Source: Sphingobium lactosutens (GTDB taxonomy: Bacteria; Pseudomonadota; Alphaproteobacteria; Sphingomonadales; Sphingomonadaceae). Taken from it: a stretch of DNA of 64,000 bases. The stretch lies in the NCBI RefSeq assembly GCF_013393185.1, contig NZ_QJQX01000052.1, positions 248,001-312,000 of the forward strand, read 5' to 3'. Made by a program: the position numbers and the translations under genes. Shown one piece after another: positions 1 through 8,655 of this stretch (position 1 is its first letter; each line of letters begins with the position of its first letter). Under the pieces are notes generated by a model, which saw nothing but the letters and a program-made list of their open reading frames with translations, was not told where the DNA came from and did not search any database.

Positions 1-121
1 CGGCCGGCCCCTTGCGGCTGACCTGAAGATGCTCGACTTCGCCGAAATCGCGGCGAAGCTTCGAGCCTGCCTTGCGGGCGGCGCGTTCCATGACGGTGAG
101 AAGGCCGGAGTGCGATACCAT
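1..121 (-). CDS. suhB: inositol monophosphatase family protein, N-terminal fragment
   Basis: Only the first 40 codons are present; the gene runs off the left edge. Reading leftward from the ATG at 121-119, the peptide opens MVSHSGLLTVMERAARKAG and continues into SKLRRDFGEVEHLQVSRKG. This matches the conserved N-terminal helix of alphaproteobacterial inositol-1-monophosphatase (SuhB-type) proteins, Mg-dependent phosphatases of the FIG superfamily. The catalytic motifs lie outside the window, so the call rests on N-terminal resemblance only. It follows efp and a small secreted protein on the same strand, 40 bp downstream of the latter, and may be cotranscribed with them. Confidence 0.65.
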   Translation of the reverse strand, partial: MVSHSGLLTVMERAARKAGSKLRRDFGEVEHLQVSRKGPA

Positions 122-161
122 AGTTTTTCTCCGCCGCTCCCAGCGGGAACGGCCTGGTTGG

Positions 162-551
162 TTATTTCTTCGGGGCGGGCTTGGCGGCTGGCTTGCCGGC
201 GGCGGCGGCAGGGCGATAGCCACAGGTGCCGGCGATCACCGCCAGCATCTGCGACGCGTCCTTGCGATCGACCTTGCCGGCATTGGCGGCAATCACCTTG
301 TCCGCTTCAGCGCTGATCTCGCCAATCGAATTGGAATAGAGGCAGTCGAACAAGGCGTTCTTGACCGGCTGTTCGACTTCGTTCGACTGCAACGCGGTCA
401 TGACGATGCGCAGCACATAGGCCGCGCTGTCGAGCTGCGCCTTGGTCGGCGCGGCTCGCGTCGTTTGCGCGCTGGCGCAAGCGGGGAGCGCAACCGGCAA
501 GGCGCCGATCGCGAAGATGGCGGCCAATGCCGTGCTGCGCCCTTGCCCCAT
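162..551 (-). CDS. small secreted hypothetical protein
   Basis: A 129-residue protein whose first ~28 residues form a Sec-type signal peptide: basic MGQGR, a hydrophobic Ala/Leu core, then a CASAQ-like cleavage region. The mature part is soluble, contains two Cys residues (in FDCLYS and GTCGYR) that could form a disulfide, and ends in an Ala/Pro/Lys tail (AAAAGKPAAKPAPKK). I do not recognise a named family. Its ATG overlaps the efp stop codon by one base (TGATG), so translation is probably coupled to efp. It is presumably periplasmic; function unknown. Confidence 0.75.
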   Translation of the reverse strand: MGQGRSTALAAIFAIGALPVALPACASAQTTRAAPTKAQLDSAAYVLRIVMTALQSNEVEQPVKNALFDCLYSNSIGEISAEADKVIAANAGKVDRKDASQMLAVIAGTCGYRPAAAAGKPAAKPAPKK

Positions 552-1114
552 CAGTCGGCCCGCTTCACATATTCGCGCTCGTACACGTCCACCACGATGC
601 GGGTGCCGGTGACGATGTGCGGCGGAACCATGACGCGCACGCCATTGTCGAGGATGGCGGGCTTGTAGCTGGCCGAGGCGGTCTGGCCCTTCACCACGGC
701 GTCAGCCTCCACAACCGTCGCTTCGATAGTTTCGGGCAGTTGAACGCTGATCGGGCGTTCTTCATACATTTCGAGAACGACCATCATACCGTCCTGAAGG
801 AAGGCGGAGGCGTCGCCGATCAGATCCTGGGCCAGGTTGATCTGCTCGTAGGTTTCGGTGTCCATGAACACCAGCATGTCGCCTTCGGCGTAGAGATACT
901 GGAAATCCTTGGTGTCGAGGCGGATACGCTCGACCGTTTCGGCCGACCGGAAACGGACGTTGTTCTTGCGGCCGTCGATCAGGTTCTTGAGTTCCACCTG
1001 CATATAGGCGCCGCCCTTGCCGGGCTGCGTGTGCTGGATCTTCACGGCGCGCCACAGGCTGCCGTCATACTCGATGTTGTTGCCGGGACGAATCTCGACG
1101 CCGCTGATCTTCAT
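551..1114 (-). CDS. efp: elongation factor P
   Basis: A 187-residue protein of standard EF-P length with the three-domain beta-barrel layout. EF-P enters the ribosomal E site and relieves stalling at polyproline stretches. The tip of domain I reads [17 protein letters not shown], putting the usual modification-site lysine at K33. Domains II and III contain [30 protein letters not shown] and the C-terminal [25 protein letters not shown], all typical of the family. No epmA/epmB-type modification gene is visible here. It is the first gene of a likely three-gene unit with the secreted protein and suhB. Confidence 0.97.
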   Translation of the reverse strand: MKISGVEIRPGNNIEYDGSLWRAVKIQHTQPGKGGAYMQVELKNLIDGRKNNVRFRSAETVERIRLDTKDFQYLYAEGDMLVFMDTETYEQINLAQDLIGDASAFLQDGMMVVLEMYEERPISVQLPETIEATVVEADAVVKGQTASASYKPAILDNGVRVMVPPHIVTGTRIVVDVYEREYVKRAD

Positions 1115-1260
1115 GGGAAGAGCCTGCCTATATGTCTGAATGTGGAAAAGAGCCGGCCTCTGGGAGGCTGGGCGCGCCTTTACAGCGGGACGACCCGAAG
1201 GGCAAGGGGGAGCCGGTTCCGCCCTTAACTTCGCACTTTTCCCGCTGATGCTGAAATCAT

Positions 1261-1334
1261 ATTTCCTATGTAGGAAATTTTCGAGCGATCCTGCGATGAC
1301 ATTAGCATAAGTTTCGGTCTGTAGGACAGGTCAA
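1261..1334 (-). promoter_or_regulatory. candidate efp promoter with downstream palindrome
   Basis: On the minus strand a TTGACC hexamer (1334-1329) and a TATGCT hexamer (1309-1304) are separated by 19 bp, slightly long for a sigma-70 promoter. About 25-40 bp downstream lies an AT-rich inverted repeat, arms ATTTCCTA and TAGGAAAT around two bases (1261-1278). The site stands out in otherwise GC-rich sequence and lies ~150 bp before the efp ATG. It could be an operator. The promoter assignment is tentative. Confidence 0.3.
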
Positions 1335-1885
1335 TGCTGGGCCAACAGCGGATAGGGATTGACCGCCCGCCCGCCATGCCATGGCTCACCCGGCTGCATG
1401 ACGTGCACCGCGAAATGGAGATGGGGCGCGGACGGATCGGCATTGCCGGCGCTGCCGACCGTCGCGATCTGCTGCCCACGATGTAGCGCCTGCCCCTCGC
1501 GCAGACCCGGCGTATAGCCGTCGAGATGCGCATAATAATAGACGAACCGACCATCGGTCGATCGCTGATAGAGCGTGCGCCCTCCCTCCGCGCTCCAGTA
1601 CAGCTTTTCCACCCGACCGTCGGCGGCGGCCAGCACCGCCCTGCCCCGCGCCGCCATGATGTCGATCGCATCGTGGGGTCGTGAACCTCCGGCGCGCGGC
1701 TGCGTGAAGGTGTCGGTCAGTGCTGAGGCGGGCACGCCTTCGACAGGAATCAGCAGGACACCGTTGTCTGCGGGCACCACAGCCTTCGACACCGATGGCG
1801 CGTCCGCCGGAACGATCCGTACGCAATAATGCGCGAAGGCGACGCAGAGCAGCAGCGCGAGCGCAATGCCGCCCCACAACCTCAT
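1331..1885 (-). CDS. M23 family metallopeptidase (LytM-like)
   Basis: A 184-residue membrane-anchored or secreted peptidase: one hydrophobic N-terminal segment (residues ~5-19), then a LytM/peptidase M23 domain. Zinc-site residues are visible as H71xxxD75 (HDAID) and H155-L-H157 (HLHF), with the YYYAHLDGY strand and the GQQIATVGSAGNA loop typical of the fold. M23 enzymes cut peptidoglycan cross-bridges. The start at 1885 is chosen because upstream codons in frame lie inside the preceding gene and this ATG overlaps that gene's stop as ATGA. Cotranscribed with the L,D-transpeptidase upstream, suggesting a shared role in cell-wall remodelling. Confidence 0.9.
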   Translation of the reverse strand: MRLWGGIALALLLCVAFAHYCVRIVPADAPSVSKAVVPADNGVLLIPVEGVPASALTDTFTQPRAGGSRPHDAIDIMAARGRAVLAAADGRVEKLYWSAEGGRTLYQRSTDGRFVYYYAHLDGYTPGLREGQALHRGQQIATVGSAGNADPSAPHLHFAVHVMQPGEPWHGGRAVNPYPLLAQH

Positions 1886-2985
1886 GCCTGAAACTTCGCC
1901 TTGACCCCGCTCTTGACCATCTGCGCCAGGCGCGCCGCATCCCAGTTGGTCAGGCGGATGCAGCCGTGGCTTTCGGTGCGGCCGATCAGTTGCGGCTCCG
2001 GCGTCCCGTGTATGCCGTAATGATCCTTCGACAGGTCGATCCATACGACGCCGACGGGGCCGTTGGGGCCGGGCTTCAGCACCGCCTTTTCATCCTTGGA
2101 CGACGCGTCCCAGAAGAGGTTTGGATTATAATGGAAATCGGGGTTGCGGCTGACGCCTTTGATCGTCCATTCGCCAAGCGGCAGCGGATCATGTTGCGAC
2201 CCGGTCGTCACCGGGAACTGCGCGATCATCCGGTTTTCGGCATTGAAGACCTTGAGAAGGCCTTCGGACTTGTCGACGACGATATGGTCGGCCTGCGACT
2301 GATCCTTGGCGACGCCGAGGCTGGCGAGCGTTTCGCCCCAGCCGCGCTCGTCGCCCTCTATAGTGGCGACCGGCTGATTGTCGATCGCAGGCACGCGAAC
2401 GGTCATGCCTGCGCCGATTTTCGTGTTCGGCGGGTTCAGGGTCATCAGCGCGTCAGGCGTGGTGTGGAAGCGTTCGGTGAGCTTTTCCAAAAGATTGCGG
2501 TAGGTCAGCGCCGGCAGGCTGGCCTGCTCGTTCAGCCCCCTGGGGATATTGAAGAAGGGACCGCGCGCGAAACCGTCCGGTATCTTCACCAGCCAGGTGG
2601 TCGGCCGCGCCTCTCCCTCCAGCAGCATTGCGCTGGTTTTCCGATCAAATTCGCCGGTGACGGGGAGATCATGCGCCTCCTGAAAGCCACGCAGCGCCGC
2701 CTTGTAGCTCATCCCGTCCTTGCCATCGATCACACCCGGCGAGAAACCCCAGCGATCGAGCGCGACCTGCGCCTGCAATATTGGACTGGCCTGCCAGGCA
2801 TTCTGCTCCGGCACGACCTGAAACGCATAGTCGGCGTTGCGATCCGGCTGCCCGGCGGCGGCATTGTCGGGTTGGGCCGCGGTGTTCGCGGGCTGGCTCT
2901 CATTGGCGTCGGTGACGGCCACATTGCAGGCGCTGCACAAAAGCAGGGCGAGAAGCAGATGATTTCGCAAGGCAATCCTCTCCAT
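1882..2985 (-). CDS. L,D-transpeptidase (YkuD family) lipoprotein
   Basis: A 367-residue protein. Residues 1-20 (MERIALRNHLLLALLLCSAC) look like a lipoprotein signal with C20 as lipidation site, although Cys at the -3 position makes the lipobox imperfect. Residues ~65-122 form a peptidoglycan-binding repeat domain and ~160-200 resemble LysM. From ~230 comes the YkuD catalytic domain, with the signature HGTPEP and SHGCIRLTNWD, catalytic Cys342. L,D-transpeptidases make 3-3 cross-links or attach proteins to peptidoglycan. A longer reading frame extends upstream to 3072, but the ATG at 2985 begins the signal peptide. Its stop overlaps the M23 start. Confidence 0.92.
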   Translation of the reverse strand: MERIALRNHLLLALLLCSACNVAVTDANESQPANTAAQPDNAAAGQPDRNADYAFQVVPEQNAWQASPILQAQVALDRWGFSPGVIDGKDGMSYKAALRGFQEAHDLPVTGEFDRKTSAMLLEGEARPTTWLVKIPDGFARGPFFNIPRGLNEQASLPALTYRNLLEKLTERFHTTPDALMTLNPPNTKIGAGMTVRVPAIDNQPVATIEGDERGWGETLASLGVAKDQSQADHIVVDKSEGLLKVFNAENRMIAQFPVTTGSQHDPLPLGEWTIKGVSRNPDFHYNPNLFWDASSKDEKAVLKPGPNGPVGVVWIDLSKDHYGIHGTPEPQLIGRTESHGCIRLTNWDAARLAQMVKSGVKAKFQA

Positions 2986-3031
2986 ATCGATGGGAGGACA
3001 ACGCGCGAACGGGCAGAAAGCTGCCGCAGGA

Positions 3032-3469
3032 TCAGCGCAAGGCCGCCAGCCCGGATCGCAACGCCCCGGCATCGGTCAAACCGGCGTCGATCTCGCCATG
3101 GACGGCGATCCAGATCGGCATGGCGCTTGCCAATCGCTGCCGTCCCGCCTCGGTCAGGACGAGGCGGCGAACCCGTCGATCATCGGAATCAGCCTCCGTC
3201 CGCACCAGCCCGTCCCGCTCCAGCGGCTTCAGATTGGCGGTCAGCGTCGTACGATCCATCGCCAGCAAGTGCGCCACCGACCCGACTGAGGGCGGCTGCG
3301 GCCGGTTGAGCGCGTTCAGCAGCGAAAATTGCCCGCTGGTCAGGCCCAGCGACCGGAACGCTTCGTCAAAGCGGCGCGACAGGGATCGCGCGGCACGCTG
3401 TGTCGCCAGACACAGGCAATGATCGCGTACGAACAGGGTCTGATCGGTGGAAACGAGCACTTTTGACAT
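3032..3469 (-). CDS. MarR family transcriptional regulator
   Basis: A 145-residue winged-helix regulator. The core LTSGQFSLLNALNR, then SVGSVAHLLAMDRTTLTANL (recognition region) and LERDGLVRTEADSDDRRVRR (wing with the DxR-type motif) are characteristic of MarR dimers, which usually repress a neighbouring detoxification gene and release DNA on ligand binding. It is divergent from the GST gene, with a perfect palindrome between the two start codons, so it probably controls both. Two Cys residues near the N terminus (HCLCLA, residues 18 and 20) could sense oxidants, as in OhrR-type members; that is speculative. Confidence 0.92.
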   Translation of the reverse strand: MSKVLVSTDQTLFVRDHCLCLATQRAARSLSRRFDEAFRSLGLTSGQFSLLNALNRPQPPSVGSVAHLLAMDRTTLTANLKPLERDGLVRTEADSDDRRVRRLVLTEAGRQRLASAMPIWIAVHGEIDAGLTDAGALRSGLAALR

Positions 3470-3480
3470 GCTTCATATAT

Positions 3481-3492
3481 GTTGATATCAAC
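3481..3492. promoter_or_regulatory. palindromic operator between marR-type gene and GST gene
   Basis: GTTGATATCAAC is a perfect 12-bp palindrome in an AT-rich island, 11 bp from the MarR ATG and 34 bp from the GST ATG. MarR-family sites are typically short AT-rich palindromes in such divergent spacers, often with a TTGATATCAA-like core. No other inverted repeat of this quality lies in the spacer. Confidence 0.65.
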
Positions 3493-3526
3493 TTATTAAG
3501 TCAAGAGTCGCGAGAGGAACCTGACC

Positions 3527-4198
3527 ATGCCCATCGATCCCCAATCCGATATCGAGATTACCGGCTTTGCCTGGGTGCCCGATTTCGCGCGCGGTTTCGT
3601 GCGCGACCTGCGCCCGCGCTGGGCCTGCGAGGAAGCGGGCCTCTCCTATCGCGAAAGGCTGATCGATTTCGACACGGCCAAAGGCGCGGACTATCGCCGC
3701 GAGCAGCCCTTTGGTCAGGTGCCCGCCTATCGCGATGCCGAGGTGCAGATGTTCGAAAGCGGCGCGATGGTGCTGCGCATCGCCGAGCGATCGGAAACGC
3801 TGATGCCGCGCGATGCGGCGGGCCGATGCCGCGTGCTGACCTGGGTGACGGCGGCGCTCAACAGCGTCGAACCGTTCGTGTTCGACCTCGTCAATATCGA
3901 CACCTTCAACAAGGACGCAGAATGGGCGCGGCTGCGCCGCCCGCAGGTGATCGAGACGCTGCGCGGCCGGCTGGGCAGCTTGTCGGACTGGCTGGGCGAC
4001 AAAGAGTATATGGAGGGCGGCTTCACCGCCGCCGACATCATCATGGCGACGGTGCTGCGCGAAGTGTCCGACGACGCGCTGATGGCCGAGTTCCCGAACC
4101 TGCTTGCCTATCGCACCCGCTGTATCGAGCGGCCTGCCTTCCAGCGGGCGCTGGACGCGCAACTGGCGTCCTTCGCGCCCGATCCGGTTACTGCTTAA
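3527..4198 (+). CDS. glutathione S-transferase family protein
   Basis: A 223-residue cytosolic protein with an N-terminal thioredoxin-like domain (to ~85, including [26 protein letters not shown], the cis-Pro and Glu-Ser glutathione-binding motif) and an all-helical C-terminal domain (~95-210, with [17 protein letters not shown] as N-capping box). GSTs conjugate or use glutathione for detoxification; the substrate cannot be read from sequence. Preceded by AGAGGAAC about 6 bases before the ATG. Divergent from a MarR regulator. Its stop overlaps the thiE stop by a few bases on the opposite strand. Confidence 0.92.
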   Translation: MPIDPQSDIEITGFAWVPDFARGFVRDLRPRWACEEAGLSYRERLIDFDTAKGADYRREQPFGQVPAYRDAEVQMFESGAMVLRIAERSETLMPRDAAGRCRVLTWVTAALNSVEPFVFDLVNIDTFNKDAEWARLRRPQVIETLRGRLGSLSDWLGDKEYMEGGFTAADIIMATVLREVSDDALMAEFPNLLAYRTRCIERPAFQRALDAQLASFAPDPVTA

Positions 4199-4884
4199 CC
4201 GCCCAGAACCGCAGCGAAGGCGGCGACGCCCGCCTTCGGCCCTTCGGGATGGTTCCACACCGCCCCGCTCACCGCGAGGAAATCCGCGCCCGCCTCCACC
4301 AAAGGCGCGGCATTGTCGGCGGTGATGCCGCCGATCGCGACGCAGGGCAGTTCGAACAGCGTCGTCCACCAGCCCAGGATCGACGGATCGGGATGATGCG
4401 TCGTTTCCTTGGTCGTGGTGGGATAGAAAGCGCCGAACGCCACATAGTCGGCCCCCGCCTCCCCCGCTTCCATCGCCAGATGGCGGCTGTCATGGCAGGT
4501 GATGCCGATCTGGACCTTCGGCCCCAGCAGCTTGCGTGCTGCCCTGGGATCGCCGTCGCCCTGCCCCAGATGCACGCCATCCGCGCCCAGCCGGTGCGCA
4601 AGTTCCGCGCTGTCGTTGATGATGAAGGCGACCTCGCGCTCTGCGCACAGTTTCTGGAGCGGCGCGGCGGCAGCGGCGATAGCCTCCTCGTCCAGCCCCT
4701 TGAGCCGCAACTGGAAGGCCGCGACCTTCCCGCCATCGAAGGCGGCGGCAAGCTGCTCGATAAAGGCTTCGTCGATGGTCGGCGGAGAAATCAGGTATAG
4801 CTGGCAGGCGGGGCGGAAGCCCTGTTCGAACTGGTCGGCGAATTGCGGATCGAGCGCCAGCTCTTCTTCGGTAAAGTCGGTCAT
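4195..4884 (-). CDS. thiE: thiamine phosphate synthase
   Basis: A 229-residue TIM-barrel enzyme that joins hydroxymethylpyrimidine diphosphate and thiazole phosphate to thiamine monophosphate. Visible family motifs are FQLRLKG near the start, [23 protein letters not shown] (diphosphate and Mg site), [34 protein letters not shown] in two stretches, and the closing [21 protein letters not shown] phosphate-binding loop. A slightly longer frame begins at 4938, but the ATG at 4884 fits homologue length. No other thi gene is adjacent and I see no TPP riboswitch signature upstream. Confidence 0.93.
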   Translation of the reverse strand: MTDFTEEELALDPQFADQFEQGFRPACQLYLISPPTIDEAFIEQLAAAFDGGKVAAFQLRLKGLDEEAIAAAAAPLQKLCAEREVAFIINDSAELAHRLGADGVHLGQGDGDPRAARKLLGPKVQIGITCHDSRHLAMEAGEAGADYVAFGAFYPTTTKETTHHPDPSILGWWTTLFELPCVAIGGITADNAAPLVEAGADFLAVSGAVWNHPEGPKAGVAAFAAVLGG

Positions 4885-4982
4885 GCGCGCCTTATAACTG
4901 CTCCGTCGCGCTCGCCAAGGGCGACTGGCGGCCTGCATGCGTCGCTGATAGACGAAGCCATTCAGAACAGGGGAAAATCACC

Positions 4983-6107
4983 ATGCGTCATGCCTTGGCT
5001 ATCATCATACTCCTTTCCGGCGCGCCGCTGCTGGCGAAGGAAACGGAACGTCCGCGCGCGCGGGAAGCCGGGGTGACGGTCGGCATTCTCCAGCCCGGCC
5101 CGCTCAATGCCATTACCGACGTCGCGGGGGTGAAGGTCGGGCAGGTCACGCTCCCGCGCAGCCATGACGTCAATACCGGCGTCACCGCGATCCTGCCCCA
5201 TGGCGGCAACCTGTTCCGGGACAAGGTTCCGGCGGGCTTCGTCGCCTATAACGCGTTCGGCAAGTTCATGGGATCGACGCAGGTCGCCGAACTGGGCGAG
5301 GTCGAAACACCGATCCTGCTGACCAACACGCTGAACGTCGCGGAAGCCGGCGCGGCCTCGGTCGAATGGACGCTGGCCCAGCCGGGCAATGAGGAGGTGC
5401 GATCGGTCAATGCCGTGGTCGGCGAGACGAATGACGGGATGTTGAACGACATTCGCGGCCGTCATGTGAGCATCGCCGACGCCCGTCGCGCGATCGAAAG
5501 CGCGAAGGCCGGCCCGGTCGAGGAAGGCGTGGTCGGCGCAGGCACCGGCACAATGGCATTTGGCTTCAAGGCCGGGATCGGCACATCGTCGCGCAAGCTG
5601 CCGGCGTCGCTGGGCGGCTGGATCGTCGGCGTGTTGGTGCAGGCCAATTATGGTGGCGTGCTGACGATCGCTGGCGTGCCGGTCGGCGTGAAGCTCGGCC
5701 GCTACGATTATCGGCAGCAGGTCGAGGAAAAGAAGGCGGACGGGTCGGTCGTGATCGTCATCGCCACCGATGCGCCCCTGTCCGACCGCAACCTGCGCCG
5801 CGTGGCCGAGCGGGCCTTTGGCGGTATTGCCCGGACCGGCTCCAGCTTTTCCAACGGATCGGGCGATTATGCCCTCGCCTTCTCGACCAGCGAAGCGGTG
5901 CGACGGACGGCGGTGAAGCGGGACAGAGTGGCGGCGGTCGAGGATCTGGCCAATGACCGCATGTCCCCGCTGTTCCAGGCAGTGATCGAGGCGACCGAGG
6001 AAGCGGTGCTGAACGCCCTGTTCAAGGCGCAGACGGTGGACGGCCATCGCGGCACGGCGGAAGCTCTACCGCTCGACAAGGTGCTGCCGATGCTGAAGGG
6101 GCGGTAA
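4983..6107 (+). CDS. P1 family (DmpA-like) peptidase, exported
   Basis: A 374-residue protein with a cleavable signal peptide (MRHALAIIILLSGAPLLAKE) followed by the whole DmpA/peptidase S58 fold. Members are N-terminal-nucleophile hydrolases, made as one chain that self-cleaves to free a catalytic Ser/Thr, and act as L-aminopeptidase/D-amidase or beta-aminopeptidase. The cleavage region is visible as GAGTGTMAFGFKAGIGTSSR (residues 185-204), with TNTLNVAEAG and ETNDGMLNDIRG before it and APLSDRNLRRVAERAFGGIARTGS after. Export to the periplasm suggests peptide scavenging. A GGGGAAAATCACC stretch provides only a weak ribosome site. Confidence 0.93.
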   Translation: MRHALAIIILLSGAPLLAKETERPRAREAGVTVGILQPGPLNAITDVAGVKVGQVTLPRSHDVNTGVTAILPHGGNLFRDKVPAGFVAYNAFGKFMGSTQVAELGEVETPILLTNTLNVAEAGAASVEWTLAQPGNEEVRSVNAVVGETNDGMLNDIRGRHVSIADARRAIESAKAGPVEEGVVGAGTGTMAFGFKAGIGTSSRKLPASLGGWIVGVLVQANYGGVLTIAGVPVGVKLGRYDYRQQVEEKKADGSVVIVIATDAPLSDRNLRRVAERAFGGIARTGSSFSNGSGDYALAFSTSEAVRRTAVKRDRVAAVEDLANDRMSPLFQAVIEATEEAVLNALFKAQTVDGHRGTAEALPLDKVLPMLKGR

Positions 6108-6120
6108 AGCGCCGCGTTCG

Positions 6121-6158
6121 AAAAAAAGGGCCGGGCGGATCGCGCCGCCCGGCCTTTT
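6121..6158. terminator. bidirectional intrinsic terminator
   Basis: A run of A, a 10-bp GC stem (GGCCGGGCGG / CCGCCCGGCC, 6129-6138 and 6145-6154) with a 6-base loop, then TTTT. It lies between the convergent P1 peptidase and fba genes and has A/T tracts on both sides, so it can serve either strand. Confidence 0.9.
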
Positions 6159-6174
6159 CTGCATCAGGCGTAGA

Positions 6175-7080
6175 TCAGGCCGCGACCGGCTGCTTGGCGA
6201 CCGAGGCGCCGTGGATCTCGTCGATCGCTTCGCCCAGAGAGGCGTTGAATTCCTCGTCGGTCATCTGATGGCGCAGGTCGTTCAGCAGTGCGCGGCTGAA
6301 GCTGGCGATGATGCCGCGATTCTTCGCCAGTTCGGCGCAGGCTTCGGTGCGGCTGAAGCCACCCGACAGCGCTACGACGCGCAGCACCTTGGGATGGTCG
6401 ACCAACGGGTCGAACAGGCCCGGCTTGGCAGGCAGCGAAAGCTTGAGCATCACCTGCTCGCCTTCGGGCAGTGCGTCCAGATTCTTGAGGATTTCCTGAA
6501 GCAGGATTGCATCGGCTTCGGCCCGCTCGGGCGACTTGATGTTCACTTCCGGCTCGATGATCGGCATCAGGCCGCCGGCCAGCACCTGGCGGCCGACTTC
6601 GAACTGCTGCGCGACGACGGCGGCAATGCCCTCGGCATTGGCGAGGTTGACGACCGAACGCTCCTTGGTGCCGAACACGCCCAGCCCCTTGGCGCGGGCG
6701 AGCAGCGCGTCGAGGCCCGGATTGGGCTTCATCAGTTGCACGCCATTGGCTTCGTCCTCAAGACCCTTGTCGATCTTGATGAAGGGCACGACGCCGCGCT
6801 CGATCAGCGCCGTCGGGGTCGGCTTGCCGTCGACGGCGCCGTCCATGGTGCGCTCGAACAGGATCGCGCCCAGCACCTTGTCGCCGGTGAAGGGCGGCGC
6901 GGTGATCACGCGGCTGCGCATCGCATGGATCAGGCCGAACATTTCCTCTTCGGTCGACCAGGCGCTTTCGTCTACGCCATAGCCCTTGAGCGCCTTCGGC
7001 GTCGAACCGCCGCTCTGGTCGAGCGCGGCGATGAAGCCGTTCCCGTCGGCGATCTTCTGCTTCATGGTCTGATCCAGCAT
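6175..7080 (-). CDS. fba: class I fructose-bisphosphate aldolase
   Basis: A 301-residue Schiff-base (class I) aldolase of the bacterial FbaB/Fda type, interconverting fructose 1,6-bisphosphate with dihydroxyacetone phosphate and glyceraldehyde 3-phosphate. Characteristic stretches are GFIAALDQSGGSTPKALKGY at the N terminus, VVPFIKIDKGLE, LMPIIEPEVNI, VMLKLSLPAKPGLF (Lys candidate for the Schiff base) and RVVALSGGFSR. The ATG at 7080 has an AAGGGAAGG ribosome site and is preferred over an upstream in-frame start at 7182. It belongs with pgk, gap and tkt nearby, but is separated from pgk by an opposite-strand transporter gene. Confidence 0.94.
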   Translation of the reverse strand: MLDQTMKQKIADGNGFIAALDQSGGSTPKALKGYGVDESAWSTEEEMFGLIHAMRSRVITAPPFTGDKVLGAILFERTMDGAVDGKPTPTALIERGVVPFIKIDKGLEDEANGVQLMKPNPGLDALLARAKGLGVFGTKERSVVNLANAEGIAAVVAQQFEVGRQVLAGGLMPIIEPEVNIKSPERAEADAILLQEILKNLDALPEGEQVMLKLSLPAKPGLFDPLVDHPKVLRVVALSGGFSRTEACAELAKNRGIIASFSRALLNDLRHQMTDEEFNASLGEAIDEIHGASVAKQPVAA

Positions 7081-7432
7081 CTGCACATACCTTCCCTTGG
7101 GCGCGCCGCCCCTCCGGCAGCGCGAATAAGACTGTTGGCAGGCGCTCCATCGCCTGCCCGCCGGGTGCGGCGTCGGCATCATGATCGCCGATCTTCGGGC
7201 TGTTAGCCAGTCCCATGCCGCACCGCAAGAAGCGCAACCCCTGCACCCGACAGAATTACGCCATTATCGCTGGCGTGTCGGTGAGTTGCGGCTATCCCGC
7301 GACAGGGGGAAGGATGACGAGGCATCGGGGCGATGGCATTCCCCAATTACCATCGGATTCGGTTGACGCACTGCACAAGAAAACTTCCGAAGGCGGTTGA
7401 AAGGTTCGGCTCCGCAACCCATTAGGCTCGGC
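7081..7432. other. intergenic region between divergent fba and MFS genes
   Basis: This 352-bp spacer must hold the fba promoter (minus) and MFS promoter (plus). A TTGCGG/TAACAG pair with 17-bp spacing is present on the minus strand near 7202-7231 but is a weak candidate. Short open frames exist on both strands; none has a convincing ribosome site or protein-like composition. No strong hairpin or repeat seen. Confidence 0.4.
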
Positions 7433-8635
7433 ATGACTGCCGTAGCCCTTGCACCCGACCGCGCCGACCTGTCCCGTGGTGCCATCCTCTTGATGGCCAT
7501 CGCCTGCGGGGTGATGGTCGCCAATCTCTATTATGCCCAGACGCTAATCGACGTGATCGGGCCGGAGATCGGCATGTCGGCGGGGGTCGCCGGCCTTATC
7601 ACTACGCTGACGCAGCTTGGTTATGGCGTCGGCCTCTTCCTCGTCGTTCCGGTCGCCGATCTGTTCGAAAACCGGCGGATCGTGCTGACATCGATCGTCG
7701 CGACCATCATCGGCTGCATCGCCATCGCCCTGTCCGACGGACCGACCAGCTTTCTGGTGGCGTCGATCCTGACCGGCGTCGGCGCGACTGGAGCGCAGGT
7801 TCTCGTCCCCCTCGCCTCGCACCTGGCCGCGCCCGAAAAGCAGGGGCGCGTCGTCGGCACAGTGATGAGCGGCCTGTTGTTCGGCATCATGCTGTCTCGT
7901 CCAGTAGCCAACTTTCTTGCAGGATCAGTAGGATGGCGGACGACCTTCATCCTGTCTGCGATCGTCATGGCGATCGTCGGCATCGCGCTGCTGATCGCCT
8001 GTCCCCAGCGCCGGCCCAAGGGCGGCATGCATTATGGCGAGGTGCTGGCATCCACCTTCTCGCAACTAGTGAAGCATCGCGTTGTGCGCATGCGCGCCTT
8101 CTACCAGGCGTCGATGTTCGCCGCCTTCAACCTGTTCTGGACCGCCGCGCCGCTGGCATTGATCCATGAATTTCATCTCGGCCATGCCGGCATCGGCGCC
8201 TTCGCGCTGGCGGGCGCGGGCGGGGCGCTGGTGGCGCCGATCGCCGGCTGGATGGCCGATCGCCGCCTGACGCGACCGGCTTCGCTGATCGGGCTGGCGG
8301 GGCTGACGCTCGGCTTCCTGCTGGCAGACTGGACGGTCGCGGCGGGCAGCCTGATCGGTTTCACCATCATGGCGGTGCTGATCGACGGCGCAGTGCAGAT
8401 GAGCCAGATCACCGGGCAGAAGCTGATCTTCTCGCTCGATCCGCACGCCCGCGGCCGCATCAACGCCGCCTATGTAACGGTGATGTTCATCGTCGGCGCC
8501 ATGGGATCGGTGATCGGGTCGGCAACCTATGAAGCGGGCGGCTGGACCGCGAGCGCACTGGCTGGGGCCGCGATCGGCAGCGTCGCCACCATCGCCTTCC
8601 TGCTGTTCGACCGGGGCGCCAGCGCACCGCGCTGA
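7433..8635 (+). CDS. MFS transporter (DHA1-like)
   Basis: A 400-residue protein with about twelve hydrophobic segments and the classic major-facilitator features: ANLYYAQTLIDVIGPEIG in TM1-loop, GYGVGLFLVVPVADLFENRR (motif A-like, TM2-3 loop), GATGAQVLVPLASHLA and GTVMSGLLFGIMLSRPVANFLAGSVGWR (motif C region). The second half has GWMADRRLT (second motif A). It resembles proton-coupled drug/metabolite exporters; the substrate is unknown. An in-frame TTG at 7397 could extend it by 12 residues; the ATG at 7433 is preferred by start type though its ribosome site is weak. It sits opposite to and between the glycolytic genes fba and pgk. Confidence 0.9.
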   Translation: MTAVALAPDRADLSRGAILLMAIACGVMVANLYYAQTLIDVIGPEIGMSAGVAGLITTLTQLGYGVGLFLVVPVADLFENRRIVLTSIVATIIGCIAIALSDGPTSFLVASILTGVGATGAQVLVPLASHLAAPEKQGRVVGTVMSGLLFGIMLSRPVANFLAGSVGWRTTFILSAIVMAIVGIALLIACPQRRPKGGMHYGEVLASTFSQLVKHRVVRMRAFYQASMFAAFNLFWTAAPLALIHEFHLGHAGIGAFALAGAGGALVAPIAGWMADRRLTRPASLIGLAGLTLGFLLADWTVAAGSLIGFTIMAVLIDGAVQMSQITGQKLIFSLDPHARGRINAAYVTVMFIVGAMGSVIGSATYEAGGWTASALAGAAIGSVATIAFLLFDRGASAPR

Positions 8636-8655
8636 CCCCCCGGGTCGTCATACGT

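Noticed and set aside
4885..4982. Possible TPP riboswitch ahead of thiE
   Set aside because: No CTGAGA-type thi box or matching helices found in the short leader.
7181..7400. Two overlapping ~61-codon plus-strand frames between fba and the MFS gene
   Set aside because: No ribosome site, unlikely composition, and they overlap each other; treated as non-coding spacer.
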